Shown piece by piece: positions 1 to 6,579 of a stretch of 8,243 bases of DNA. The notes beneath the pieces are model-generated. The model searched no databases. It saw only the letters and a list, made by a program, of their open reading frames with translations, and was not told the DNA's origin. This stretch comes from an uncultured Cryomorphaceae bacterium (GTDB taxonomy: Bacteria > Bacteroidota > Bacteroidia > Flavobacteriales > Schleiferiaceae). Both the position numbers and the translations under genes were made by a program. Every line of letters begins with the position of its first letter. Within the stretch, counting starts at the first letter, position 1. Where the stretch lies: assembly GCA_937900215.1 (NCBI GenBank), contig CALCFH010000338.1, forward strand, positions 1-8,243, written 5' to 3'.

Positions 1-504
1 CCCATAATGATGGAAGCCGTTGAAGGCTTGAGTCAGTATCGCTTCATTCTGGCCATGGCGCCTTCACAAGAAGATGATTTTTATCGTAATTTGTTGAATA
101 ATAGTTCAATTGAACTTACGAGAGACAGTACTTATTCTCTTCTTTCTGTTGCCAAGGCCGCACTGGTTACTTCGGGCACGGCCACCTTGGAAACGGCTCT
201 TTTTCAGGTGCCTCAGGTGGTGTGTTACAAAGGAAGTGCCCTTTCCTATGCCATTGCAAAACAACTAGTCAAGATTCCTTTCATTTCCTTGGTTAATCTA
301 GTTGTTAACAAAGAGATTGTTAAAGAACTTATTCAGAATGATTTAACGGCAGATTCTCTTCATCTTAACTTGCTAGAATTATTTCAGTTCGAGACTCGAA
401 AAAAAATGTTGAATGAATACAATGAGTTGGCAACACAATTGGGAGGTTCTGGAGCGTCGGCAAGAGCGGCAGAAGAGGTCTATAATTTGGTGGTGCAAGG
501 CTAA
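1..504 (+). CDS. lpxB: Lipid-A-disaccharide synthase, C-terminal part (5' end outside window)
   Basis: The frame is open from the first base and lacks an N-terminus, so this is the last 167 codons of a protein normally about 370-380 residues long. The family (GT19) joins UDP-2,3-diacylglucosamine to lipid X on the inner face of the inner membrane, giving the lipid A disaccharide. Seen here: SGTATLE (codons 58-64), the nucleotide-sugar site signature of LpxB, followed by a VVCYK segment and the ISLVNLVVNK segment that typically precede the last helices. The C-terminal helix ending in AAEEVYNLV is also typical. The next gene, for a SpoIID-domain protein, reads in another frame and begins within or just at the end of this one. 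A run of eight A (399-406) lies in the reading frame but causes no break. The presence of lpxB shows a Gram-negative outer membrane. The identification is secure; the start cannot be seen. Confidence 0.95.
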   Translation, partial: PIMMEAVEGLSQYRFILAMAPSQEDDFYRNLLNNSSIELTRDSTYSLLSVAKAALVTSGTATLETALFQVPQVVCYKGSALSYAIAKQLVKIPFISLVNLVVNKEIVKELIQNDLTADSLHLNLLELFQFETRKKMLNEYNELATQLGGSGASARAAEEVYNLVVQG

Positions 505-1660
505 ATTCACGTTCGGCTTATTTTTTATTCTGTGTTCATTTTCGGCCTATTCTTTTGACGTCAGAATTCGAATTCACTCGGCGCACAGGATAGAATCCGT
601 TACTATTGCCAATAAGGAGCAATCTTATTTTGTAATGGCATCTCAGGCGAATGGCGAAATCATTGATACAGTTGTTGATCTACTAAGTTCCAAGAGTACG
701 GCGGTTTTAATAGAGGCTAAAGGTTCTAAAATTCAGCTGAAAAAGGGTGAATCTTCTCTCGGATTGTACCATAGACTCTTTATCAATGCTGAAGATTCTT
801 TGAGCATTGTTTCTATAAAAGCCAATAAACCAGAACGGTTTTATAAAGGACATTTAGAGCTTTGGGCGAAAGATGGTGAACTTATTCTTGTGAATGTTGT
901 GAATATTGAAGAATATGTTGCTGGAGTGGTGGAAAGTGAGGGGGGACATCTACCCGCCTATGAGTACTTTAAAGCGCAAGGAGTTTTAGCAAGAACCTTT
1001 GCAATGAAGAACTTAGAGAAACATATAAAGGAGGGCTATAATCTAAAGGACGATGTGAGTTCCCAAGTCTACCATAGTATGGCTAGACATCGACATAGCG
1101 AAAATATACGGTCTGCTGTTTTTGAAACCAGAGACAGTGTTTTGGTTGATTTGAATTGCGTTCCCATTTTGGCCGCCTTTCATGCCAATAGCGGCGGTCA
1201 AACGGCTAATTCAGAGGAGGCTTGGCTAACTCCAGTTCCCTATTTGCGCAGCAAAGAAGATTCTTTCTCACTCAAAGGCCCCTCTGCTAAATGGGAAAAG
1301 AGGATTTCTAAAAAAGATTTCTACTCCTATTTTGCGAGTCAAATGGGACTAAACTCCCAAGATCTAGAATTGCAAAAAGCCATTCTGAATATTAGCTACA
1401 CTAAACGATTGTCTACTTTTAAATGTAAAGGCAAGAGTTTACCGCTAAAAAATGTTAGAAGACATTTTAATCTGAGATCTACCTTTTTTAAGGTGGAAGA
1501 AAGTGGTAATGAACTGATATTACGAGGTAAAGGCTACGGACATGGAGTAGGCATGAGTCAAGATGGCGCAATAATTATGTCAGACTACGGCTATTGTTAT
1601 AAGGAAATTCTGTATTTTTATTACAGTCAAGTTGATCTTGAGGAGATCAGCAAGCTGTAA
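413..1660 (+). CDS. Secreted SpoIID/LytB-domain protein, predicted peptidoglycan lytic transglycosylase
   Basis: A SpoIID/LytB-family protein. SpoIID itself cleaves glycan strands of peptidoglycan stripped of stem peptides; in non-sporulating Gram-negatives the role is poorly known. Counting from the ATG at 413, residues 32-47 form a signal-peptide core that ends AYS|F. The SpoIID domain covers about 145-410: EEYVAGVVESEGG (166-178), whose Glu176 aligns with the catalytic Glu of SpoIID, then KAQGVLARTFA (187-197), FHANSGGQT (256-264) and the C-terminal signature GYGHGVGMSQDGA (374-386). The start is uncertain. The only canonical starts before the signal peptide are ATG at 413 and 422, which would put 24-28 charged, probably unnatural residues ahead of it and overlap lpxB by 83-92 bases. 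An ATT at 485, six bases after AGAGG (474-478), would give a compact signal peptide. Product family is clear; exact N-terminus is not. Downstream comEC follows at once, suggesting one operon. Confidence 0.87.
   Translation: MNTMSWQHNWEVLERRQERQKRSIIWWCKAKFTFGLFFILCSFSAYSFDVRIRIHSAHRIESVTIANKEQSYFVMASQANGEIIDTVVDLLSSKSTAVLIEAKGSKIQLKKGESSLGLYHRLFINAEDSLSIVSIKANKPERFYKGHLELWAKDGELILVNVVNIEEYVAGVVESEGGHLPAYEYFKAQGVLARTFAMKNLEKHIKEGYNLKDDVSSQVYHSMARHRHSENIRSAVFETRDSVLVDLNCVPILAAFHANSGGQTANSEEAWLTPVPYLRSKEDSFSLKGPSAKWEKRISKKDFYSYFASQMGLNSQDLELQKAILNISYTKRLSTFKCKGKSLPLKNVRRHFNLRSTFFKVEESGNELILRGKGYGHGVGMSQDGAIIMSDYGYCYKEILYFYYSQVDLEEISKL
474..478 (+). promoter_or_regulatory. Possible ribosome binding site for a non-canonical ATT start of the SpoIID gene
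   Basis: AGAGG lies six bases before ATT at 485, which would start the protein directly at WWCKAKF and its hydrophobic signal-peptide core. The purine run AGAAGAGG (471-478) is the only Shine-Dalgarno-like element near the expected start. Bacteroidota rely little on such sites and ATT starts are rare, so this is a suggestion only; the competing starts are ATG at 413 and 422 inside lpxB. Confidence 0.25.
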
Positions 1661-1671
1661 TGAAAATATGA

Positions 1672-3537
1672 TTGAATAAATTACCTCTATTTTTACCCTT
1701 ACTATTCTACACTTCAGGCTTTTATTCAGTTTTACTGGCGCTGAGTATTCTCTTTATTTATTCTATTCTCCTGATATTCCTTATCAAAGAGAAGGCCTTT
1801 ATTTTGGTCTGCCTTATGCTTTGCTTTTCCACTTTGGGCTATTTAAAATCTACTAAATCGGTTATAGACAAACCGGAAATCCTCCAACTTAATCCATCCA
1901 TAGGTCTTTTTAAAGTCTCAAGCTCAGAGAAGAGAACCAAAAGTGGGAAATCGAAATATGATTTTTCACTTCAATTGGATGGTAAGGAGTATTTAATTGA
2001 GGCTCTTATATCGGATGGATTAAAACCGCTGAAAGTGGGCTCGTATATCGCCTTGCGAAGTCCGTTTATTCGCCCCTTGAAAGCCACTAAAAATCCAGTC
2101 GCTTTTGATTATGGTTTGTATCTAATCCAAAAGGGCTATTCTGCCCAATTGTTTGCGAAAGCATCTGATCTCGTAGTTTGTTCCTCTGAGTCAATGGCTT
2201 TTCTGCCCTTGTTTACAAGATGGCAGCTAAAGGCAGAAGAATTCATCTTGAAATTGCCTCTTGGAGCAAGGAGTAGAGAATTGCTTCCAGCTCTTTTAAT
2301 AGGATCAAAGAAGCAGATGAGCCCAGAGTTTAAAGATTCTTTTCAAGCCAGTGGGGTTATTCATCTCTTGGCAGTAAGCGGCTTGCATTTAGGACTCATC
2401 TATCTGGCCTTTCAATTTGTCTTTAAGAAATTTGGTTTGCCAAAATGGGCTTTTCAAATTGTAACCATTTTGCCTTTATGGTTCTATGCTGGTTTAGTTG
2501 GCTTTACAGTTTCTGTGGTTCGAGCTGCCTTTATGTTTACGGTATTAGGACTTTCACACACCTATAAAAAAAGTCATTCACTCACTCATTGGCTAGCAGC
2601 GGGTGGAGCACTACTTTTTTATAGTCCAGACTATATTGAGGAAATAGGCTTTCAGCTGAGTTTTTCTGCCGTGGCTGGAATACTATTATTGAATCCGATT
2701 ATTCACAAATACAATCGAAGTAAGATAAAAGCAATTCGAATACTCTTTGCAGCGACTGGAATTAGCTTGGCGGCACAACTGGCTACCTTTCCGATTATTT
2801 ACCATCATTTCGGAAGTTTTCCAACTTATTTTTTACCTGCCAATCTAATTGTAATTCCACTTATAACGGTCATACACTACAGCAGCAGCCTCGTCGTTTT
2901 GTTGTCCACTTTTCTATGCTTACCAGGTTGGATATTCTTGATTATCGAGTACTTGGTAGAACTTTCTTTTGCAATTGCTCAGTTTTTTTCTATTCTCCCT
3001 TTTGCAGTTTTGCAATTGAAACCCCTTCAGCCCAACTTTATTTATTTCTGCGTTGCATTAGTTACGTCAATGAGCATTTTTAGTAGACTCAAAATAGCGA
3101 GGTACAATAAACAGCTCTATCTTTTCATTATACCGCTGATAATCGCCGGGTTTATTAAATTAAACAAAACCAAAAGCCAATTGTGCTTCCATCAATCTGA
3201 AAAAGCTTGGACAATTAGCTACAACTCTTCGGATTCAACAGTGGTGTACTACGATAGAGAATTGAAAACCCCACCTAAAGTGGATTACATCTTAAATCCA
3301 ATGTCTTCAAATGTGATTGCAAATCAGAACAGAAATTCCATTTTGTCTGTTCCGGGAGGATTGGTAGGCATTCTTAATTTTAGCCATGGCCAAGAATCTG
3401 AAATGGCAGCACAATGCCGGTGGCTATTGTTAAAAGAACCAGATTCAAGAAAATGGAAATTAAAAGAATTCAATTTGAAAGGAGAACTTGTACTCGCAGT
3501 GTCTCTTTCAGACACCGCTCTTGTCTATACCGACTGA
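1672..3537 (+). CDS. comEC: ComEC/Rec2 family DNA-uptake channel, short form without metallo-beta-lactamase domain
   Basis: Polytopic inner-membrane protein of 621 residues that in the family carries single-stranded DNA into the cytoplasm during natural transformation. Seen: two or more hydrophobic segments at 5-58, a soluble OB-like region (about 75-135) ending in NPVAFDYGLYL (141-151), typical of the DUF4131 part, then the Competence domain (about 205-475) with HLLAVSGLHLG (231-241), the strongest ComEC signature, GFTVSVVRAAFM (277-288) and GFQLSFSAVAG (326-336), among many membrane helices. After the last helix (about 481-496) only some 120 soluble residues remain, without the HxHxDH zinc motif, so the C-terminal nuclease-like domain found in Bacillus ComEC is absent; short forms are common in Bacteroidota. 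The start is TTG at 1672, immediately after in-frame TGA (1669-1671). The 3' end overlaps the convergent response regulator gene by 13 bases. Lies 11 bases after the SpoIID gene, likely same operon. Confidence 0.93.
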   Translation: MNKLPLFLPLLFYTSGFYSVLLALSILFIYSILLIFLIKEKAFILVCLMLCFSTLGYLKSTKSVIDKPEILQLNPSIGLFKVSSSEKRTKSGKSKYDFSLQLDGKEYLIEALISDGLKPLKVGSYIALRSPFIRPLKATKNPVAFDYGLYLIQKGYSAQLFAKASDLVVCSSESMAFLPLFTRWQLKAEEFILKLPLGARSRELLPALLIGSKKQMSPEFKDSFQASGVIHLLAVSGLHLGLIYLAFQFVFKKFGLPKWAFQIVTILPLWFYAGLVGFTVSVVRAAFMFTVLGLSHTYKKSHSLTHWLAAGGALLFYSPDYIEEIGFQLSFSAVAGILLLNPIIHKYNRSKIKAIRILFAATGISLAAQLATFPIIYHHFGSFPTYFLPANLIVIPLITVIHYSSSLVVLLSTFLCLPGWIFLIIEYLVELSFAIAQFFSILPFAVLQLKPLQPNFIYFCVALVTSMSIFSRLKIARYNKQLYLFIIPLIIAGFIKLNKTKSQLCFHQSEKAWTISYNSSDSTVVYYDRELKTPPKVDYILNPMSSNVIANQNRNSILSVPGGLVGILNFSHGQESEMAAQCRWLLLKEPDSRKWKLKEFNLKGELVLAVSLSDTALVYTD

Positions 3538-3932
3538 ATTTGCTTTAGCAAAGCTTGCTCAAGACTGGCAATGATTACGCGACTTTCGAGCGGTTTTCTT
3601 AGTACTTGATCAATACCAACACCCATTGCCCTTCCGCCTAAATCTGCTGTAGAAATACCAACTATGGCTAAGTTTTTTCCAATATCGGTACGGATTTCCT
3701 TAACTAATTGTAAGGAATTAATTGGATGTAAATGCAGGTCAATGATCAGCATTTGAAAAGTTTGCTCTTCAAGTTTTGCGCGAACCTCATCCCCTCGGCG
3801 GACAACTTCCACTTCAGCGCCCAATCTGTTCAATAAAATAAGAAGGTATTGTTCGCTCACTTCGTCATCCTCAGCAAGAAGAACGCGAATATTGTGGAAA
3901 ATAGAAAGTTGGGGCTCAGCAGTTTTAATCAT
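3525..3932 (-). CDS. Single-domain response regulator (CheY-like receiver)
   Basis: A 135-residue protein made only of a phosphoreceiver domain; no DNA-binding or enzyme output domain follows. Counting from ATG at 3932: acidic pocket EDD (21-23) after strand 1 (IRVLLAEDD), phospho-acceptor Asp65 in LIIDLHLHP, the switch residue Ser94/Thr95 in VGISTADLG, and Lys113 in LRKPLE. All residues needed for phosphorylation are present. The loop after Asp65 reads HLHPINS instead of the usual MPxMDG. The frame is open 19 codons further upstream, but that part looks like non-coding and MIKTAEPQL is the more natural N-terminus. Its partner kinase is not in the window; the protein may act in phosphorelay or by protein-protein contact. 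It resembles receivers of hybrid kinases. The end overlaps comEC tail to tail. TACATTTA (minus strand, 3944-3937), a 7/8 match to the Bacteroidota -7 element, sits four bases before the ATG but has no clear -33 box. Confidence 0.88.
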   Translation of the reverse strand: MIKTAEPQLSIFHNIRVLLAEDDEVSEQYLLILLNRLGAEVEVVRRGDEVRAKLEEQTFQMLIIDLHLHPINSLQLVKEIRTDIGKNLAIVGISTADLGGRAMGVGIDQVLRKPLESRVIIASLEQALLKQIQSV

Positions 3933-4001
3933 GATGTAAATGTAACGTGTAGAAAGTACACTTAGTTCTCTACCGTAAAAAATTAACATTTGAAAGATCT
4001 A

Positions 4002-4030
4002 TTGGATACTCTATTCTCAGCATACCTTTG
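4002..4030 (+). promoter_or_regulatory. Bacteroidota-type promoter of mtgA (TTG-N18-TACCTTTG)
   Basis: TTG at 4002-4004 is followed after 18 bases by TACCTTTG (4023-4030), a full match to the TAnnTTTG -7 element of the Bacteroidota primary sigma factor, with spacing inside the reported 17-23 range. Transcription would start a few bases downstream, at or next to the A of the ATG at 4034. The element lies in the gap between two divergent genes. It is the only full match of both boxes that I saw in front of a gene here. Prediction only. Confidence 0.6.
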
Positions 4031-4033
4031 AAT

Positions 4034-4744
4034 ATGAAAAAAGCTCTCAGGAGAATATCTCAATTTGTTTTTCGAGTGTTTCTAAGCGCATGGTTACTCA
4101 GCCTAGTTTGGATCATTCTTTTGAAGTGGATGCCTGTTTTTTTCACACCTCTGATGATCATTCGCTCTATAGAGGGTCATGGATGGCAATATACATATGT
4201 GTCGGATGAGCAAATTTCTGGCAATTTCTATTTGGCTGTAGTATCATCTGAAGATCAAAAGTTTTTAAGCCATGATGGATTTGATTGGGAATCAATTAAA
4301 AAGGCATGGGATGGCAATAAAAAGGCCAAGAGAATAAAGGGAGGAAGTACTATTAGCCAACAAACAGTAAAAAATGTTTTTTTATGGCCTAATCGCTCCT
4401 GGCTCCGAAAAGGATTGGAAACCTATTTCACTTTTATGATTGAATTCATCTGGGGAAAGGCACGCATACTTGAGGTGTATTCAAATATTGTAGAGTTGGG
4501 TCCAGGTGTTTATGGAGTTGAGGCAGCTTCTCAGAAGTACTTTAAGAAGACAGCCTCTCGGATTACCCCCTCTGAAGCAGCATTATTGGCCAGTGTTTTG
4601 CCTAGTCCGCTAAAGTATTCTGTCTCCAATCCTTCTGCCTATATCCGAAAGCGACAGTCATGGATTACAAGACAGATGAATAATTTAGGTGGATCGAAGT
4701 CATTTAGAAAACAACTTCAACCAGCAGAGACAAAGGCTAAATAG
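4034..4744 (+). CDS. mtgA: Monofunctional biosynthetic peptidoglycan glycosyltransferase (GT51)
   Basis: A 236-residue membrane-anchored enzyme that polymerises lipid II into glycan strands on the outer face of the inner membrane; no transpeptidase domain, length normal for MtgA. Seen: a basic N-terminus (KKALRR), one membrane helix (about 11-41), then the GT51 domain (about 52-215). Motif 1 is SSEDQKFLSHDGFD (71-84), with the catalytic Glu73; motif 2 is GGSTISQQ (103-110); motif 3 covers about 121-130; motif 4 is ILEVYSNIVELGPGVYG (145-161), with the second acidic residue at Glu147 or Glu154; motif 5 covers ITPSEAALLASVLPSP (177-192). An in-frame TTG at 4028 lies inside the promoter's -7 element, so ATG at 4034 is chosen; the next ATG would remove most of the membrane helix. 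Faces the divergent response regulator gene and converges with bcp, with a 6-base gap. Transcript may be leaderless. Confidence 0.95.
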   Translation: MKKALRRISQFVFRVFLSAWLLSLVWIILLKWMPVFFTPLMIIRSIEGHGWQYTYVSDEQISGNFYLAVVSSEDQKFLSHDGFDWESIKKAWDGNKKAKRIKGGSTISQQTVKNVFLWPNRSWLRKGLETYFTFMIEFIWGKARILEVYSNIVELGPGVYGVEAASQKYFKKTASRITPSEAALLASVLPSPLKYSVSNPSAYIRKRQSWITRQMNNLGGSKSFRKQLQPAETKAK

Positions 4745-4750
4745 AAGCGA

Positions 4751-5254
4751 TTATTCTATAGACTTCAGAATTTTTAAGGCTTCATCGATGTGCTGCGTAG
4801 CTTTCGTTTGAGACTTAAAAACACCTTGGCAAACTCCTTTTTTATCAAAAATATAGGTTACCCTTCCCGGAATTAATCCAAGCAAATCAGTGGGAACATT
4901 AAAAGCTTTTCTGGCCTCTTTCTTGGGATCAGAAAGTAAGGTATAAGGCAGATTGTATTTTTCGGCAAATTTTTTGTGTGAGGCTGGATTATCACCACTA
5001 ATTCCAATGACCACAGCGCCCATTTCTAGAAAATCTTCATGATTATCTCTGAAAGAACAGGCCTCAGCCGTGCATCCTGGGGTGTCGTCTTTTGGATAGA
5101 AATATACAACAGTGGGCTTTCCTTTGGTTTCTTTCTGGAGGTTGTACACCTTGCCGTTTTGATCTGCTAGGATAAGATTTGGAATGGAGTTTCCTTTTTG
5201 TATTGCACTCATATTTAGTAGTGTAATTAGCAGTGAGCTAAGAATTATATTCAT
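4751..5254 (-). CDS. bcp: Thiol peroxidase of the Bcp/PrxQ family (peroxiredoxin)
   Basis: Reduces hydrogen peroxide and organic hydroperoxides using thioredoxin-type electron donors. The thioredoxin-like fold shows VVYFYPKDDTPGCTAEAC (49-66, counted from the ATG at 5254), with peroxidatic Cys61 and resolving Cys66 four residues apart as in E. coli Bcp, followed by SFRD, VIGISGDNPASHKKFAEKY (81-100) and LPYTLLSDPKKEARKAF. Two starts are possible. The ATG at 5254 overlaps the photolyase stop as ATGA, the classic coupled arrangement, and adds a hydrophobic stretch (MNIILSSLLITLLN) without positive charge. The ATG at 5212 gives MSAIQKGNSIPNLIL, which matches the usual N-terminus and a usual length of 153 residues. 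The first would suggest a membrane-associated or exported form, the second a cytoplasmic one; I cannot decide. Last gene of the folE-to-bcp unit. Confidence 0.94.
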   Translation of the reverse strand: MNIILSSLLITLLNMSAIQKGNSIPNLILADQNGKVYNLQKETKGKPTVVYFYPKDDTPGCTAEACSFRDNHEDFLEMGAVVIGISGDNPASHKKFAEKYNLPYTLLSDPKKEARKAFNVPTDLLGLIPGRVTYIFDKKGVCQGVFKSQTKATQHIDEALKILKSIE

Positions 5255-6579
5255 TTTTTTAAGGCTTGAGAAAAACGATTGAGAACCCTTTCTCGAGCCA
5301 CTTTATGGTCGACTATAGGCTTCGGATACAATGTAGAATTCCATTCTGGCACCCATTTGCCGATGTACTTAAACTCTTTATCGAATTTTTCTTGCTGTAA
5401 GCTTGGATTAAACACTCTGAAGTAGGGTGCAGCATCGCATCCTGACGAAGCCGCCCATTGCCATCCGCCTACATTGCTGGCTAGATCAAAGTCCAATAGT
5501 TTGGATGCAAAATAGCGCTCGCCCAATCTCCAATCAATTAAGAGGTGTTTAGTTAAAAAGCTCGCAGTAATCATGCGCACCCGATTGTGCATAAAGCCAG
5601 AAGCATTCAGTTCGCGCATGCCAGCATCTACAATGGGGTAGCCTGTTTGACCAAGGCACCATTTCTTGAAGCTATTCATATCTGTTTCCCATTCAATTTG
5701 ATCGTAGGCAGGCTTAAAAGAATTTCTGGCAGAGTGGGGGAAGTGATACAGAATCATTTGATAAAAATCTCTCCAAATAAGCTCATTTAACCACTTTTCA
5801 TTAAGCAGTATAGCCTTTTCAACCAATTTTCGAATGCTTAGTGTTCCAAATCGCAGATGAACGCCGAGTTTACTTGTACCCTCAATGGAAGGGATATCGC
5901 GCGTATTGTGATAATTTGAAATCAGTTCAGTTGGAATGCGTTGAGATGGAATGGGTGTTTCACTGGGTAAAAAACCAAGGTCTTCTAAACTTGGGAAATA
6001 AAATGCCTTATGTTGAGCAAAGTTCTTTATTGAGTTCTCAGATAAGAAGGCTTGTGAAGGATGCTGTTCATAGCGCAACTTCCACCTTTTCATATAGGGA
6101 GTGAAAACAGTGTAAGGTTCACCGTTGTCTTTAACCACTTCGTTTCTGTCAAAGATCACATGATCTTTAAACGCTTTAAAACTTTTGCCTTCGGATTGGT
6201 ATAGCTCAAAAATCTGTTTATCCCTTTCGAGAGCATACGGTTCATAGTCTCTATTTGCATAAAGACCATGAATATTTAGTTGTTTGACTAAAGAAGAATG
6301 AATTTCAAACGGATTGCCTTTGAGAACCAATAGACTGCTTCCGACCAAGAGAAGCTTATCGTTTAAAGCCTTTAAAGTCTGCAGAATGAATTCTACTCTT
6401 GCGTCTGATTTGTTTTCTAGTTTAGAGAGAATATCATCATCAAAAATAAACAAGGCCAACACCGCTTTTCCCTGATTCAGTGCCTCATAGAGTCCGTGAT
6501 TGTCATCAAGTCTTATATCCCTCCGAAACCAGAAGAGTATGAGTTCTTCCTGAGTATCTATGTTACTTAGAGCTTGCAT
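5251..6579 (-). CDS. phrB: Deoxyribodipyrimidine photolyase, class I CPD type
   Basis: A 442-residue light-driven DNA repair enzyme that splits cyclobutane pyrimidine dimers using FADH-. Counting from ATG at 6579: the N-terminal antenna-binding alpha/beta domain begins LILFWFRRDIRLDDN (13-27); the C-terminal FAD domain holds ELIWRDFYQM (266-275, Trp269 facing the dimer), GQTGYPIVDAGMREL (310-324), SGFMHNRVRMITASF (327-341), DWRLGERYF (349-357) and ASNVGGWQWAAS (367-378). Trp307, Trp350 and Trp373 align with the electron-transfer triad of E. coli PhrB (306/359/382). Asn369 aligns with Asn378, the residue near flavin N5 typical of CPD photolyases rather than plant cryptochromes. An in-frame TTG at 6594 adds five residues; ATG at 6579 is preferred. 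Its first 17 bases overlap the end of the flavin reductase gene, and its stop overlaps the start of bcp. Antenna pigment cannot be told from the sequence. A DASH cryptochrome is unlikely since the protein is compact and lacks its long insertions. Confidence 0.96.
   Translation of the reverse strand: MQALSNIDTQEELILFWFRRDIRLDDNHGLYEALNQGKAVLALFIFDDDILSKLENKSDARVEFILQTLKALNDKLLLVGSSLLVLKGNPFEIHSSLVKQLNIHGLYANRDYEPYALERDKQIFELYQSEGKSFKAFKDHVIFDRNEVVKDNGEPYTVFTPYMKRWKLRYEQHPSQAFLSENSIKNFAQHKAFYFPSLEDLGFLPSETPIPSQRIPTELISNYHNTRDIPSIEGTSKLGVHLRFGTLSIRKLVEKAILLNEKWLNELIWRDFYQMILYHFPHSARNSFKPAYDQIEWETDMNSFKKWCLGQTGYPIVDAGMRELNASGFMHNRVRMITASFLTKHLLIDWRLGERYFASKLLDFDLASNVGGWQWAASSGCDAAPYFRVFNPSLQQEKFDKEFKYIGKWVPEWNSTLYPKPIVDHKVARERVLNRFSQALKK

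Noticed and set aside
399..412. A run of eight A in lpxB as a slippage site that would fuse LpxB with the SpoIID protein
   Set aside because: A shift into the SpoIID frame here meets TGA at 410-412 at once, and the lpxB frame continues with a normal LpxB C-terminus.
3324..3515. Open frame of 63 codons on the minus strand inside comEC
   Set aside because: It lies antisense to a clear ComEC C-terminal region, has low-complexity Ser-rich text and no family resemblance.
3539..3552. TTTGCT/AGCAAA inverted repeat just after the comEC stop as a terminator
   Set aside because: The stem is only five pairs with a four-base loop, no U-run follows on the plus strand, and it codes for the end of the response regulator.
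4753..4771. ATTCT/AGAAT hairpin followed by T-run after mtgA as a terminator
   Set aside because: Five weak pairs in AT-rich sequence within the end of bcp; too weak to call, although the T-run makes it worth a look with transcript data.
5587..5790. Open frame of 67 codons on the plus strand
   Set aside because: Antisense to the most conserved FAD-binding part of photolyase.
5841..6104. Open frame of 87 codons on the plus strand
   Set aside because: Antisense to photolyase; no start context or recognisable protein.
5251..6579. Cryptochrome (DASH or plant type) instead of photolyase
   Set aside because: Asn369 at the flavin N5 position and the compact length with Trp269/Trp307/Trp350/Trp373 fit class I CPD photolyase.
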